From CAYVQE01 sp964633205 (GTDB lineage Bacteria > Myxococcota > B64-G9): a stretch of DNA of 29,175 bases. Each line of letters opens with the position of its first letter. Position 1 is the stretch's first letter. The stretch is taken from positions 1 through 29,175 of the forward strand of contig CAZWFN010000071.1 in assembly GCA_964633205.1 (NCBI GenBank), given 5' to 3'. Below are positions 16,077 through 24,806 of this stretch, piece after piece. The position numbers were made by a program, and so were the translations under genes. The notes below the pieces were generated by a model. That model was not told the DNA's origin, did not search any database, and saw nothing but the letters and a program-made list of their open reading frames with translations.

Positions 16077-18578
16077 TCACTTCGGTTGCAGCGCCAGCAC
16101 GGCGGCGGCGTCGCGTTCGAGCTCGTCCCAGTCCGTGACCATGGGTGCGTATTGGCCGCGCTTCCACAGCCGGTGCTGGTCGCCGTAGTGCTCCGAGCAG
16201 GGCCAGCCCGAGCTGCCGGTGTCGATGATCCACCAGCCGTGGGCCGGATCGGCCAGGTCGACGATCATGCGGTAGACCGGGCCGGCCACCGCGGCGAAGG
16301 GCTGCTCGGCGTTGGCCAGGTCGAGATGCGATTTCCAGACCGCGTCGGGTCCGCCCAGCGACTCCCAGCGCGGCAGGTTGAACGCCGGCAGCTTGCCGCC
16401 GAAGGGGTGGCGCGACTGCTGCCGGTGGAGCCGTCCCCAGCGCCAGCGCTCGGCGGAGCCGCCCTGGTCGGCACGCAGCTGTTGCACCGCGCGGCGGAAG
16501 GCGGCCCGCAGCACGTCGCCACGGCGTTCGCGCGCGGCGGTGCGCCGGTCGTCCCAGACCGGGTGGTTGGCGTCGGCGAACCACAGGTCGACCGCGTTGA
16601 TGAAGTAGCGCTGGCCCAGCAGGTACTCCAGGCCGCGGGCGTCGACCTCGTCTTGCACCGCCGCGATGAAGGCCTCGCGGTAGGTGGTGAAGAACACCGC
16701 CGCCGCCGCCGAGTCGGCGCTGGCGTTGCCGTCCCATTCGGCCAGCAGCCGCCGGGCCGGATCTTCGCGCGGCAGCAGGCCGCGCAGCTCGGCCAGATCG
16801 GCCCGCAGCGCCGGCAGCAGCCGCCGCGCCCGGTAGAGCACCACATCGCGCTGCATGCGCTGGTGGTGGGCCACATCGGCCCGCTCGGCGGTCTGCAGCA
16901 GATCCTGGATGCGCTCGAGCCGGTAGGCCGGGGCCGAGTCGATCTGCAGCAGCAGCGGACCGCGGGCCGGATCGAACATCAGGCTGTTGCCGTGGGCGAA
17001 GGCGCCGTCGGCCCCGGCGCTGAACAAGGGCAGCTGCTCGGGCGGGATGAAGCCGTCCCAGTCGTACTTCGCCAGCCAGGCCGGTACCGGAAAGGTGCCC
17101 CGGTGGGCCGGTCGGCGCGGCAGCCGGCCGGTGGGGAACAGGGCGATGGTGCCGCTGCTGTCGGCCGCCATCACCGAGTTGATGGGCGTGACCATGTCGA
17201 GCATGGCCCGGCGCAGCTCGGCCACGCTGGCGGCCCGGTTGGCCCGCCGCAGCGCGGCGATGGAGCGCGCCACCCCGTCGCTGGCCCAGCGCAGGCTGAC
17301 CCAGGGCGCGTCGTCCGGCAGCAGGCCCGGGTAGAGGTCGTTGACCAGCGGGCCGCGCGGAGTACGCCGGACGGTGACCCGGCGGGGCTCCATCCAGTGG
17401 CCGCGGCGCACCAGGATGGTCAGCTTTTCGGCGGTCAGCGGCTCGGGTCCGGCGGGGCCCTGCACCCGGTCGGGGTCGTCGGCCAGCGGCCGCTCCAGAT
17501 AGAGGTCGATGGCGTCGCCCACCGCCGAGGTCAGGCCCCAGGCCACGTCGCGGTTGTGGCCGATGAGCACGTAGGGCAGCCCGGGCGCGGTCACCCCGAT
17601 GACGTCGAGCCCGCCGCAGCGCAGGTGCTGCTGGACCATCAGCGAGGGCAGGGTGTGGGACATGTGCGGATCGTTGGCCAGCAGCGGTTTGCCGCTCGGG
17701 GTGCGCCCGCCACCGACCACCCAGGCGTTGCTGGCCCAGGCGAAGGCGCCGGCGGCCACGCCGGGCCCGGGATGCTCCGCGGCGGCGCCGCGCGGCGCCG
17801 ACCGGGCCGGGAACAGCGCCCGCGCCTCGGCCACCACCCCGGGCGGCAGCTCGCGGGCGGGGGCGTCCAGCTCCACCGCGGCCGGGCCGGGCCAGGGGTC
17901 GTGCGGGTAGATGGCCGCCGCCCGCTGCCAGCCGCCGTGGACGGCCAGCAGCAAGCGCGACAGCTCCTGGCCCCAGTTGTGGCTGATGCTCCAGGCCACC
18001 AGCCGGCCGACCGCGAAGCAGTCGGCCAGGGTCCAGGGCTCCGGTTCCACGTCCAGCAGCCGATACTCGATCGGCGGGTGGCGGCGGAGCGCGGCGTTGA
18101 CGCCGTCGACGTAGGCCAGCATCAGCCCGCGGTGCTCGGCGTCGAGCGAGGTGGCGTCATCGGTCACCTGGGCGTCGAAGCCCCAGCCGCGCATGGTGGC
18201 GTCCAGGTCGACCGAGCTGCCGAACTGCAGCTGCTGCTCTCCCACCAGCTCGCTGAGCCGGCCGCGGGCGAAGCGGCGCAGGGTGTCCATCTGGAAGAAG
18301 CGATCGCGGCCGTGCATGAAGCCGACCGCCCGCAGCAGATCGGCCTCGGTCTCGGCCTCGACGTGGAACACGCCCCAGTCGTCCAGCAGCACCCGCACCG
18401 GCCGTTCCAGACCGGCCAGGGCGATGGTGGCGTCCTCGTTCTCGGGGGCGTCGGGGGCCAGCCGGTAGCCCACGTAGGACAGCGCGCTGCAGCCGGCGGT
18501 GGCCAGCAGCAGGCCGAGCAGGGCCGCCGTCCAGGGCGCGGCCGGGGACCGGGGGCGATGGGCATCGGGTCGGGTCAT
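16077..18578 (-). CDS. S45 penicillin acylase-family lipoprotein
   Basis: This 833-residue Ntn-hydrolase precursor normally self-cleaves into two chains and hydrolyses amide bonds of N-acyl compounds (beta-lactams, acyl-homoserine lactones, other amides). The alpha-chain region shows VRVLLDDWGVFHVEAE and FMHGRDRFFQMD. The predicted new N-terminal nucleophile is Ser283 in WASNAWVV, followed by GGGRTPSGKPLLANDPHM, a hallmark block. A downstream HGNSLMFDP segment fits the conserved region near the end of the beta chain. The signal peptide ends in a lipobox-like ATAGC (Cys30), suggesting membrane anchoring. AGAGG lies 8 bases before the ATG. It is the last gene of the six-gene minus-strand block and ends 2 bp from the ispA stop, with no visible terminator. 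Substrate unknown. Confidence 0.92.
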   Translation of the reverse strand: MTRPDAHRPRSPAAPWTAALLGLLLATAGCSALSYVGYRLAPDAPENEDATIALAGLERPVRVLLDDWGVFHVEAETEADLLRAVGFMHGRDRFFQMDTLRRFARGRLSELVGEQQLQFGSSVDLDATMRGWGFDAQVTDDATSLDAEHRGLMLAYVDGVNAALRRHPPIEYRLLDVEPEPWTLADCFAVGRLVAWSISHNWGQELSRLLLAVHGGWQRAAAIYPHDPWPGPAAVELDAPARELPPGVVAEARALFPARSAPRGAAAEHPGPGVAAGAFAWASNAWVVGGGRTPSGKPLLANDPHMSHTLPSLMVQQHLRCGGLDVIGVTAPGLPYVLIGHNRDVAWGLTSAVGDAIDLYLERPLADDPDRVQGPAGPEPLTAEKLTILVRRGHWMEPRRVTVRRTPRGPLVNDLYPGLLPDDAPWVSLRWASDGVARSIAALRRANRAASVAELRRAMLDMVTPINSVMAADSSGTIALFPTGRLPRRPAHRGTFPVPAWLAKYDWDGFIPPEQLPLFSAGADGAFAHGNSLMFDPARGPLLLQIDSAPAYRLERIQDLLQTAERADVAHHQRMQRDVVLYRARRLLPALRADLAELRGLLPREDPARRLLAEWDGNASADSAAAAVFFTTYREAFIAAVQDEVDARGLEYLLGQRYFINAVDLWFADANHPVWDDRRTAARERRGDVLRAAFRRAVQQLRADQGGSAERWRWGRLHRQQSRHPFGGKLPAFNLPRWESLGGPDAVWKSHLDLANAEQPFAAVAGPVYRMIVDLADPAHGWWIIDTGSSGWPCSEHYGDQHRLWKRGQYAPMVTDWDELERDAAAVLALQPK

Positions 18579-18620
18579 CGGGCATCCTCTTTTCTCGCTG
18601 CACGGCGCATGGCCGTGATG

Positions 18621-19838
18621 TCACCAGAACCGGGCCGGCACCACCAGCCCGGCGCTGAACACGTCGGCCGCTCGCGAGTTGCGGCCGTGGAGCCAGCTTT
18701 GGTTGCGGTAAGCGAAGTAGAGCTGCACCGGCACCCCCACCCGCAGCAGGCTGATCTGGATCCGGCCCCACAGGGTGTTCTTCAGCCCGGGCCGCCACAG
18801 CTTCTCCTGCTCCCAGTCCCAGATGGCCGAGTCGGAGGTCCAGTCGGATTGGCCCAGGTGGGTATAGGTGTAGCGCAGGGTCGCGCACAGCAGCGGCGGC
18901 AGGGCGGCTGCCCGGGCGGCGTCCCCGTCGACGATCCAGGTGGCCAGCGCCGGACCCGGCCAGATCACCGCGTCCAGCGCCAGGGCCATGCCGGCGAAGT
19001 CGCCCGGATCGAGCCGGTAGCGATCGCCGGCGTAGCTGGCATGGCTCAGCAGCAGCGGATGGCGTTCGCCGGTGGGAGTGGTGTACTCGTGCTCGAACAA
19101 AAATTCGTAGAACAGGTCGAGCCCCAGGGTCAGCCGATCCTGCAGCCGGCCGCCGAAGGCATAGTCGGCCGCCAGGTGGAAGCTGAGCTCGCCCTGGGAG
19201 TGCAGATCCCACATGGTGGTGCCGGTGGTGGCCACCTCCTCGGGGTAGGCCTGCCCGCCGGTCGGCAGCGCCCCCATCACCGTCACCGCCAGCGCCAGCG
19301 GACCGCCGGCCAGCGCTGCCACGTCGTCCGAGAAGCGGTAGCGCAGGCCGATGATGATGTCGCTGAGCACACCCTGGTTCGAGCGGCCGCCCTCGGGCTT
19401 GGGTTGGCCCAGGCTCTCGGCCCAGGCCCAGAAGTCGTCCTCGCTGTAGGGGCGACCGAGCTGGGGCTGGTAGTCGCCCGGGGTCCATTGCAGATCCAAC
19501 GCGATGTCGGTGTAGAGCACCACCGGGATGGCGACCGCCACCGTCAGGTTGTCGAGCACGCCATACTGCAGCTTGTTGATCAGCACCAGGAAGTTGACCA
19601 GCGCCTTCGGCGTCAGCACGCCCTGCAGCCCGCCGCCGAGCTCGTAGCGCTCCACCGGATCGATCAGGGTGGTCCGCTGGCCGTCGTTGTCGTAGCGGTG
19701 CCGCAGCTGCGACAGGTTGACGCTCTCGTCGAGCACGAAGGTGTCCGCCGGCGCGGTCTCGGTGAACCCGGCCCGGGCCGCCACCGGCCACAACGCCAGG
19801 ATCAGCACCAGGGCCGCCGGCGTGCCGGAGAGTCTCAT
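18621..19838 (-). CDS. Predicted outer-membrane beta-barrel protein
   Basis: This 405-residue protein has a signal peptide (about 1-23, VAARAGF cleavage region). The mature part has alternating amphipathic stretches rich in Tyr, Trp and Leu, and ends in an aromatic residue (PARFW), the usual C-terminal signature for outer-membrane insertion. I do not recognise a specific family. It could be a porin or channel for the substrate or product of the adjacent hydrolases; that is inference from position. Its ATG overlaps the TGA of the upstream gene (ATGA, 19838-19835), indicating coupled translation, and GGAAGG is available upstream. A 42-bp gap with a 6-bp hairpin (18601-18617) separates it from the acylase gene. 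Confidence 0.72.
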   Translation of the reverse strand: MRLSGTPAALVLILALWPVAARAGFTETAPADTFVLDESVNLSQLRHRYDNDGQRTTLIDPVERYELGGGLQGVLTPKALVNFLVLINKLQYGVLDNLTVAVAIPVVLYTDIALDLQWTPGDYQPQLGRPYSEDDFWAWAESLGQPKPEGGRSNQGVLSDIIIGLRYRFSDDVAALAGGPLALAVTVMGALPTGGQAYPEEVATTGTTMWDLHSQGELSFHLAADYAFGGRLQDRLTLGLDLFYEFLFEHEYTTPTGERHPLLLSHASYAGDRYRLDPGDFAGMALALDAVIWPGPALATWIVDGDAARAAALPPLLCATLRYTYTHLGQSDWTSDSAIWDWEQEKLWRPGLKNTLWGRIQISLLRVGVPVQLYFAYRNQSWLHGRNSRAADVFSAGLVVPARFW

Positions 19839-21844
19839 GGTCCATTCCCTTCCGCCAGCGCGGCGGCCAGGTCGAAGGTCGCGAAGGCCCCGGCGGTGGC
19901 CGGCACTTGGCCCATGGCCCAGTGGAGCCGGGCCCGGCCGGGCTCGTAGACGGCCGCGTTCATGCTCTCCTTGTCGTCGACCAGCTCGGGGGTACGCAGC
20001 ACCTCGATCAGGGCTTCGGAGTCGAGCGCGCCGTAGCGCGCCGCGACCTGTTCGCCCAGGATGGTGTGCGCCCTGAGCGCCCGGTAGTAGAAGGTCGACC
20101 ACATGCGCTGCGGCCGCACGTCGAAGACCAGGATCTGGGTGTCGATGTCCGGCACGTTCTTGGCGAAGAAGGTCGAGATGCGCAGGTCGTCGGCGCCGAC
20201 GCTGCCGTAGGGCCGGCCGTAGCGATCCAGGTTGGCCGGGTCGCCGGGATCGGCCCCGTAGCGGTGGTAGCCCTGGTCGGGGTCGTCCAGCACGTTGGAA
20301 TCCAGCTCGACGGCCGCCAGCTGGCCATCGGCGTCGGCCAGCAGGAAGTTCCAGCCGAAGGTGTTCTGCTGGCCGCGCAGCGTGGCGGCGGCCTGGTCGA
20401 CGGTGGTGTGGCGCTGGAGCAGCTGGCGGCCCTTGATGCCGACCGGTACCCCGGTAGCCAGCAGCTGGGCGGTCCAGCCGTACTGCTTGACTTGGCCGGC
20501 GAAGGGGTTGTCCAGCGAGTCGGAGGGCACCGCCGCGTAGGTCAATCCGTGCTCGTTCATCCCGGAGAAGGCCCAGATGATCCCGGTCCAGCCGAGTTGG
20601 GCGAAGGCGTGGCCCGCGTCGGGCCGGTGGACCAGCAGCACGGTGTGCTTGTGGGTGATGTTGGAGTCCAGCAGGGTGAAGTGCTGGGCCAGCCGGACCC
20701 GGCCGTCGGGGGTGGCCGCGCCGCGCACGGCGAAGGCCAACGCCGGCGGCTCGGTGCCCTCGTCGGCCCGGCCGCGGTTGAGCACTTCGGCCAGCGGCCG
20801 GCCATGACCCCGGGTGGTGACGGTGATGCGCTCGTCGCGCATCACCCGCGGATGGACCGGCGGCGGCTGGACGATCTGAGAGATGTTGGTCGCCTGGACG
20901 TAGAGGCTGACCGCGGCCGCCGGGGGCAAGCCTCCCGGTGGATCGAAGATCACCTCCAGGCCGCAGTCGTCCTCGCCCCAGGGGGCGGTCTGGATGCAGT
21001 CGCAGTCGCTGGTGTAGAGCTGACCGTCGACCTGGATGCGGATGGAATCCGGGTCGACGCCCTGGGCCGCCCCCTCCTTGGGGCCGGCGTCGGGATCCTC
21101 GAACGAGCTCAGCGGCGGTGGATCCCAGATGGTCAACCGCAGCCGCGCATCGGGCGGCAGCTCCACCAGCGCCGCCCGGGTGCGCGGCGCATAGCCGGCC
21201 ACCCAGCCCCGGTCGGCGTCGTACCGCTTGACCACGTGATCGTCGGGCTCGTCCACCTGGCCGTCGCCGTTGTTGTCCACGCCGTCGGTGCTCAGGTCGG
21301 CCAGCACCTCGACGTCGACCAGCCGCGGCGACTGCAGCTGGCGTATGAAAAAGGTCACCGACCTGAAGGGCAGCATGGTGTCGACGAAGGTGTTGAGCAC
21401 CAGGATGTCAGCGAAGGTCAGGCCGGTGCCGGCGGCGCCGACCCCGTCGGCCAGCCCGCGCAGCTCCTCTACCACCTCGGGGTGGGTCTGGCGCAGCCCG
21501 GCCAGCAGGTTGCGGCCCGACTCGAGCATCATCTGGTAGGAAAAGCGGCCGTCCTGGTATACGGGGTCCTGGTAGCGGGTCAAAAAATCCATCACGTCGC
21601 CCTGCTCACGGTTGAGGAAGGGCACCAGGTTGGTCTCGATCAGGATGGCGTAGAGGGATTGGATCTTGGCCGCGAAGCGCTGCCCGTGCTGGTAGCCGCG
21701 CTCGTAGGGGCTGCCCTCGACCACGAACACCTCGGCATAGGGCGGCGGCTCGGCCGGGGCGCAGCCGGTCGCCAGCGCCGCGGCCAGCAGCAACCAGCCC
21801 AGCCGACGGCCCGATGGCCGGCGGCGTCTGGGATCGGTCTCCAT
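19835..21844 (-). CDS. C45-like Ntn-hydrolase lipoprotein, nucleophile Cys missing
   Basis: This 669-residue protein has a lipoprotein signal ending LATGC (Cys28). The N-terminal part opens with EGSPYERGYQHG (43-54), the hallmark of peptidase family C45 (acyl-CoA:6-aminopenicillanate acyltransferase-like). The C45 core resumes at about 366 with ALAFAVRGAATPDGRV, and later GWTGIIWAFSGMNEHGLTYA. In active members the core begins with a Cys-Thr nucleophile just before this block; here the aligned residues are Ala/Leu (A368-L369). About 200 residues are inserted between the two halves, including a Ca-binding-like DGVDNNGDGQVDEPDD (187-202) and a Cys pair (CDC, 281-283). It may be inactive or use another nucleophile. 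Its stop overlaps the start of the barrel gene. Confidence 0.75.
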   Translation of the reverse strand: METDPRRRRPSGRRLGWLLLAAALATGCAPAEPPPYAEVFVVEGSPYERGYQHGQRFAAKIQSLYAILIETNLVPFLNREQGDVMDFLTRYQDPVYQDGRFSYQMMLESGRNLLAGLRQTHPEVVEELRGLADGVGAAGTGLTFADILVLNTFVDTMLPFRSVTFFIRQLQSPRLVDVEVLADLSTDGVDNNGDGQVDEPDDHVVKRYDADRGWVAGYAPRTRAALVELPPDARLRLTIWDPPPLSSFEDPDAGPKEGAAQGVDPDSIRIQVDGQLYTSDCDCIQTAPWGEDDCGLEVIFDPPGGLPPAAAVSLYVQATNISQIVQPPPVHPRVMRDERITVTTRGHGRPLAEVLNRGRADEGTEPPALAFAVRGAATPDGRVRLAQHFTLLDSNITHKHTVLLVHRPDAGHAFAQLGWTGIIWAFSGMNEHGLTYAAVPSDSLDNPFAGQVKQYGWTAQLLATGVPVGIKGRQLLQRHTTVDQAAATLRGQQNTFGWNFLLADADGQLAAVELDSNVLDDPDQGYHRYGADPGDPANLDRYGRPYGSVGADDLRISTFFAKNVPDIDTQILVFDVRPQRMWSTFYYRALRAHTILGEQVAARYGALDSEALIEVLRTPELVDDKESMNAAVYEPGRARLHWAMGQVPATAGAFATFDLAAALAEGNGP

Positions 21845-21871
21845 GCGGCTTCCTCCGATCGGGCGCGGCGG

Positions 21872-22999
21872 CTAGCCGAGCAGGTAGGCCAGCCCGATGC
21901 CCAGGTAGTTGCCCACCGCGTAGCCCACCAGGCCGCTGGCGATGCCCGAGAACAAGACCTCGCGGTTCTTGATGGCCACCGCCACCGGCCCCACCATGTG
22001 GGGGCCGAAGACGGCGGCCGCCGAGGTGATGATGATGGTGTCGCGGTCCAACCGCAGCGCGATGGCGGCGGCGAAGTGGATGAACACCGCGCCGAACAGG
22101 GTCACCGCGGTGAAGGCGAACACGCCGGTCGGCGAGGAGAACAGCTCGCCGAAGTCGGTGGTGAAACCCATGGCCACGCAGAAGACCAGCAGCAGGAACT
22201 GACCCATGTCCTGGGTGCCCGGCAGCCGCCGGATGCGCTGGACGGTGGAGGCGGCCACCGCGGCGCTGGTGATGACCAGGATGGCTACTGCATCGCGGGC
22301 GGTCTCGCCCACCAGCTGGCGCACACCGGCGGCGGTGGCCACGATCACCGCGGTCAGGCTCAGCCCGATGCCGACCGAGCGCAGCGGCGGCACCCGGGCC
22401 ACCACCGAGCTGGGTCCTTCCGGCTCGGCCTCGGCAGAGCGGGAGCGCGGAGTGGGCGGCACCAGGCGCCGCAGCAGGCGCCCGGCCACCATCAGGATGA
22501 AGAACAGGTAGGCGAACGAGACCACCATGTCGGCCGCGTTGAGCAGGATGAAGGTCTTCGCCGGCACCTGCAGCGCGGTGCCGATGGCGGCCATGTTGGG
22601 CGTGCCGCCGGTGTAGACGCCCACCAGCATGCCGGCCACGTCGGGGCTCTGCTCCACCCCGGAGCCGAGCAGCAGGTGGGCGGCGGCCGCCGCCAACATC
22701 ACCGCCAGCATGCACAGGAAGAAGGAGATGACCGTGCTCTTGGCCAGCCGCAGCCAGGCCACGATGTCGGTCGAGTACAGCAGCAGCGGGATGGCCAGCG
22801 CCACCGTCACGTTGCAGGTGCCCAGCGCCACGGCGTCATCGAAGGCCACCCAGGGTTGGTTGCCGAACAGCATACCGATGCCGTAGCAGACCACCACCGG
22901 GCTCAAAAAGCGCACCACCCGCGAGCGGGGCTCGAGCCACAGCACCAGCACGGGCACCCCGAGGGCCAGGGCGATCTGGGCGACGGCGATGGCGGTCAT
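21872..22999 (-). CDS. DUF819 family integral membrane protein (transporter-like)
   Basis: This 375-residue protein is mostly hydrophobic, with about ten predicted membrane helices. It matches the DUF819 (YjcL-like) family by the GGTPNMAAIGTAL segment in the first half, the FGPHMVGPVAVAIKNRE segment in the second half, and the C-terminal SGIASGLVGYAVGNYLG pattern. The two related half-motifs suggest an inverted-repeat transporter fold. The substrate of this family is not established. A central hydrophilic loop (PPTPRSRSAEAEPEGPSS) separates the halves. It lies 20 bp after the Kelch gene and 27 bp before the C45-like gene, so co-transcription is likely. No clear ribosome site is seen, consistent with coupling. 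Confidence 0.82.
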   Translation of the reverse strand: MTAIAVAQIALALGVPVLVLWLEPRSRVVRFLSPVVVCYGIGMLFGNQPWVAFDDAVALGTCNVTVALAIPLLLYSTDIVAWLRLAKSTVISFFLCMLAVMLAAAAAHLLLGSGVEQSPDVAGMLVGVYTGGTPNMAAIGTALQVPAKTFILLNAADMVVSFAYLFFILMVAGRLLRRLVPPTPRSRSAEAEPEGPSSVVARVPPLRSVGIGLSLTAVIVATAAGVRQLVGETARDAVAILVITSAAVAASTVQRIRRLPGTQDMGQFLLLVFCVAMGFTTDFGELFSSPTGVFAFTAVTLFGAVFIHFAAAIALRLDRDTIIITSAAAVFGPHMVGPVAVAIKNREVLFSGIASGLVGYAVGNYLGIGLAYLLG

Positions 23000-23019
23000 G
23001 GGCGGGCGGAGTGCGGCGG

Positions 23020-24750
23020 TCACTCGACCCGCAGACTGCGGGGGGCGGGGTTGTAGATCTCGGCCGTGTCGCTGATGTCCAGCCCGCTGCCGTTGGTGGT
23101 CAGCCCGCCGCTGAGGAACACGGAGCCGTCGTCCAGCGGAGCCACCGCGTGGCCGGCCCGCGGCTCGAGCAGGGTCACCGAGCGGGATTCGATCTGCTTC
23201 TCCTCGAAGATATTGGTCGCGGTTGAGAAGAACTCCACCCGTTCGGTCAGCTCGAAGGACTGGCTGCCGGGGTCGTAGTAGGTGGCCCCGCCGGCCACCA
23301 TCACCTCGCCGTCCACCGGCGAGGCGGCCAGGGCGCTGGCGGTGTGGAAGGCGCGCGGGAAGCGCAGCGTCTCGTTGCCGGTGTCGGCGAAGGACTCGTT
23401 TTGCGGCGCCATGTCGCACAGCCGAAAGGTGTTGAGGATGCGCACCCGGTTCGACAGGCTGTCGTCGTAGGCCTCGTCCACGATCATGCCGCCGGTGACC
23501 AGCACCTGGTTGGCGGCCGGGGAGGCAGCGGCGGCGTAGAAGGCCGGATCGCCCCGGCTCGACTCCGCGGTGAGCACGAACTGGGGCTGGAACACGAACA
23601 CCTCGCCGCCGGCCTCCTCGTAGACCACCTCGGCGAACGGACCCGGCTCGGCGCTGTCGGCGTGGTTGCCGCCCCAGATCAGAAAGGTGTGCTCGGCGAA
23701 CTCGGCCACGGCCATGCCCTGGCGCGGGGCGTTGGCGGCGTTGCCGATATCGCTGAAGCCGACCTGGTCGACCGCGTAGCGGCTGAACGAGTCCAACGGC
23801 TGGTTGGTGGCCGGGGCCAGGCCGTTGAGCAGCAGCACGTCGCCGCTGGAGAAGCTCAGCGCCCGGTGATCGGCGCGAGCGGTGGTCAGGTTGATCTCCT
23901 CGACGCTGTTGCTGGCCGGATCGATCAACTCGGCCGAGTTGCCGGCCAGGCTGTCGTCGCCGCCGGCCCCGGTGTCGACCTCGATCACCGGCAGCGGTCC
24001 ATCGGGGAAGCTGACCCGCCAGATGGCCTTGGCCGCACCGCCGGCGATCAACACCCGGCCGTCCGGCAGCAGGCTGGCGCTGTGCAGGCCCCGCGGGTGG
24101 ATCAGCTCCAGGCCGCTGGAGGGATCGAACTGGCCGGTGCGCGGGTTGTAGATGTCGATCGAAGATGTGGCGCTCAGGGTATAGCACGAGCCGCCGCTGC
24201 AGGCGGCCGGCCCGGACAGGCTGGCAAACCCGCCGGCCACCAGCACCCGGCCGTCACGCAGCCGGGTAGCTGTATGGAAGGCGCGCCGGTGCTGCATGGC
24301 GTTGCGCACGGCGGTGAAGTCGCTGCAGGCCGAGATATACATACTGACCGTGGTGGTCTTGTCGCCCTTGACCTCGACCCCGGCGACGTTGCCGCACCAG
24401 CGCACGGCGTACTCGGCGCCGACGTCGTAGCCCTGGAAGGTCACCCTGCGGTCGGAGCCCGGCTTGAGCCCGCCCAGCTTGGCCCCGCTGGGGTGATCGG
24501 CCCGGTTGAAGTTCTGGCACTTGGGCTTGTTCATGTCCGGGGCCGAGACGCAGACGCGGTAGTCGGTGATGTCATCGGGCGCCGTGCCGTCCGGCGGTGG
24601 ATCGTTGGAACGCAGCTGCTGGGGTCCGTCGCCCGGGTTGTAGTGGATCTGCAGCGCCAGGCCCCCGCCCGACTCCGGCCCGCAGCCGGCGAGCAGGACG
24701 CCGGCGCCGGCCAGCGCCGGCAGCATGATTCTCGTGACCATCGATCTCAT
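23020..24750 (-). CDS. Kelch-type beta-propeller lipoprotein
   Basis: This 576-residue protein has a lipoprotein signal ending LLAGC (Cys23). An N-terminal domain with several Cys (about 30-150) is followed by Kelch/galactose-oxidase-like blades. Each blade contains an H-x-A...DG-x-V-hydrophobic-GG motif: HTATRLRDGRVLVAGG, HSASLLPDGRVLIAGG, HRALSFSSGDVLLLNG, HTASALA...GEVMVAGG and HAVAPLDDGSVFLSGG. Such propellers usually act as binding or scaffold domains on the cell surface. The ATG at 24750 is preceded by GGGGAG at a good distance; an ATG at 24741 is the alternative. It is the second gene of the six-gene block, 56 bp after the MopE-repeat gene. Ligand unknown. Confidence 0.82.
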   Translation of the reverse strand: MRSMVTRIMLPALAGAGVLLAGCGPESGGGLALQIHYNPGDGPQQLRSNDPPPDGTAPDDITDYRVCVSAPDMNKPKCQNFNRADHPSGAKLGGLKPGSDRRVTFQGYDVGAEYAVRWCGNVAGVEVKGDKTTTVSMYISACSDFTAVRNAMQHRRAFHTATRLRDGRVLVAGGFASLSGPAACSGGSCYTLSATSSIDIYNPRTGQFDPSSGLELIHPRGLHSASLLPDGRVLIAGGAAKAIWRVSFPDGPLPVIEVDTGAGGDDSLAGNSAELIDPASNSVEEINLTTARADHRALSFSSGDVLLLNGLAPATNQPLDSFSRYAVDQVGFSDIGNAANAPRQGMAVAEFAEHTFLIWGGNHADSAEPGPFAEVVYEEAGGEVFVFQPQFVLTAESSRGDPAFYAAAASPAANQVLVTGGMIVDEAYDDSLSNRVRILNTFRLCDMAPQNESFADTGNETLRFPRAFHTASALAASPVDGEVMVAGGATYYDPGSQSFELTERVEFFSTATNIFEEKQIESRSVTLLEPRAGHAVAPLDDGSVFLSGGLTTNGSGLDISDTAEIYNPAPRSLRVE

Positions 24751-24806
24751 GGTTCTCCCCGTATCCGGCGGCCGCAGGCGGCCGGCCGAAACAACCGTTG
24801 CGCCGT

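Noticed and set aside
12826..16737. 1303-codon minus-strand open frame across xseA, xseB and ispA
   Set aside because: It is antisense to well-identified housekeeping genes and its composition (Gln/His/Ala/Arg-rich) is that of a shadow frame.
18601..18617. CACGGC/GCCGTG hairpin in the barrel-acylase gap as a terminator
   Set aside because: Only a 6-bp stem and no U-tract on the transcribed strand. The acylase gene has no separate promoter that I can see.
16086..23056. Two very long plus-strand open frames opposite the envelope operon
   Set aside because: The minus-strand frames have signal peptides, lipoboxes and family motifs. The plus-strand products are Gln/His/Gly/Arg-rich shadows.
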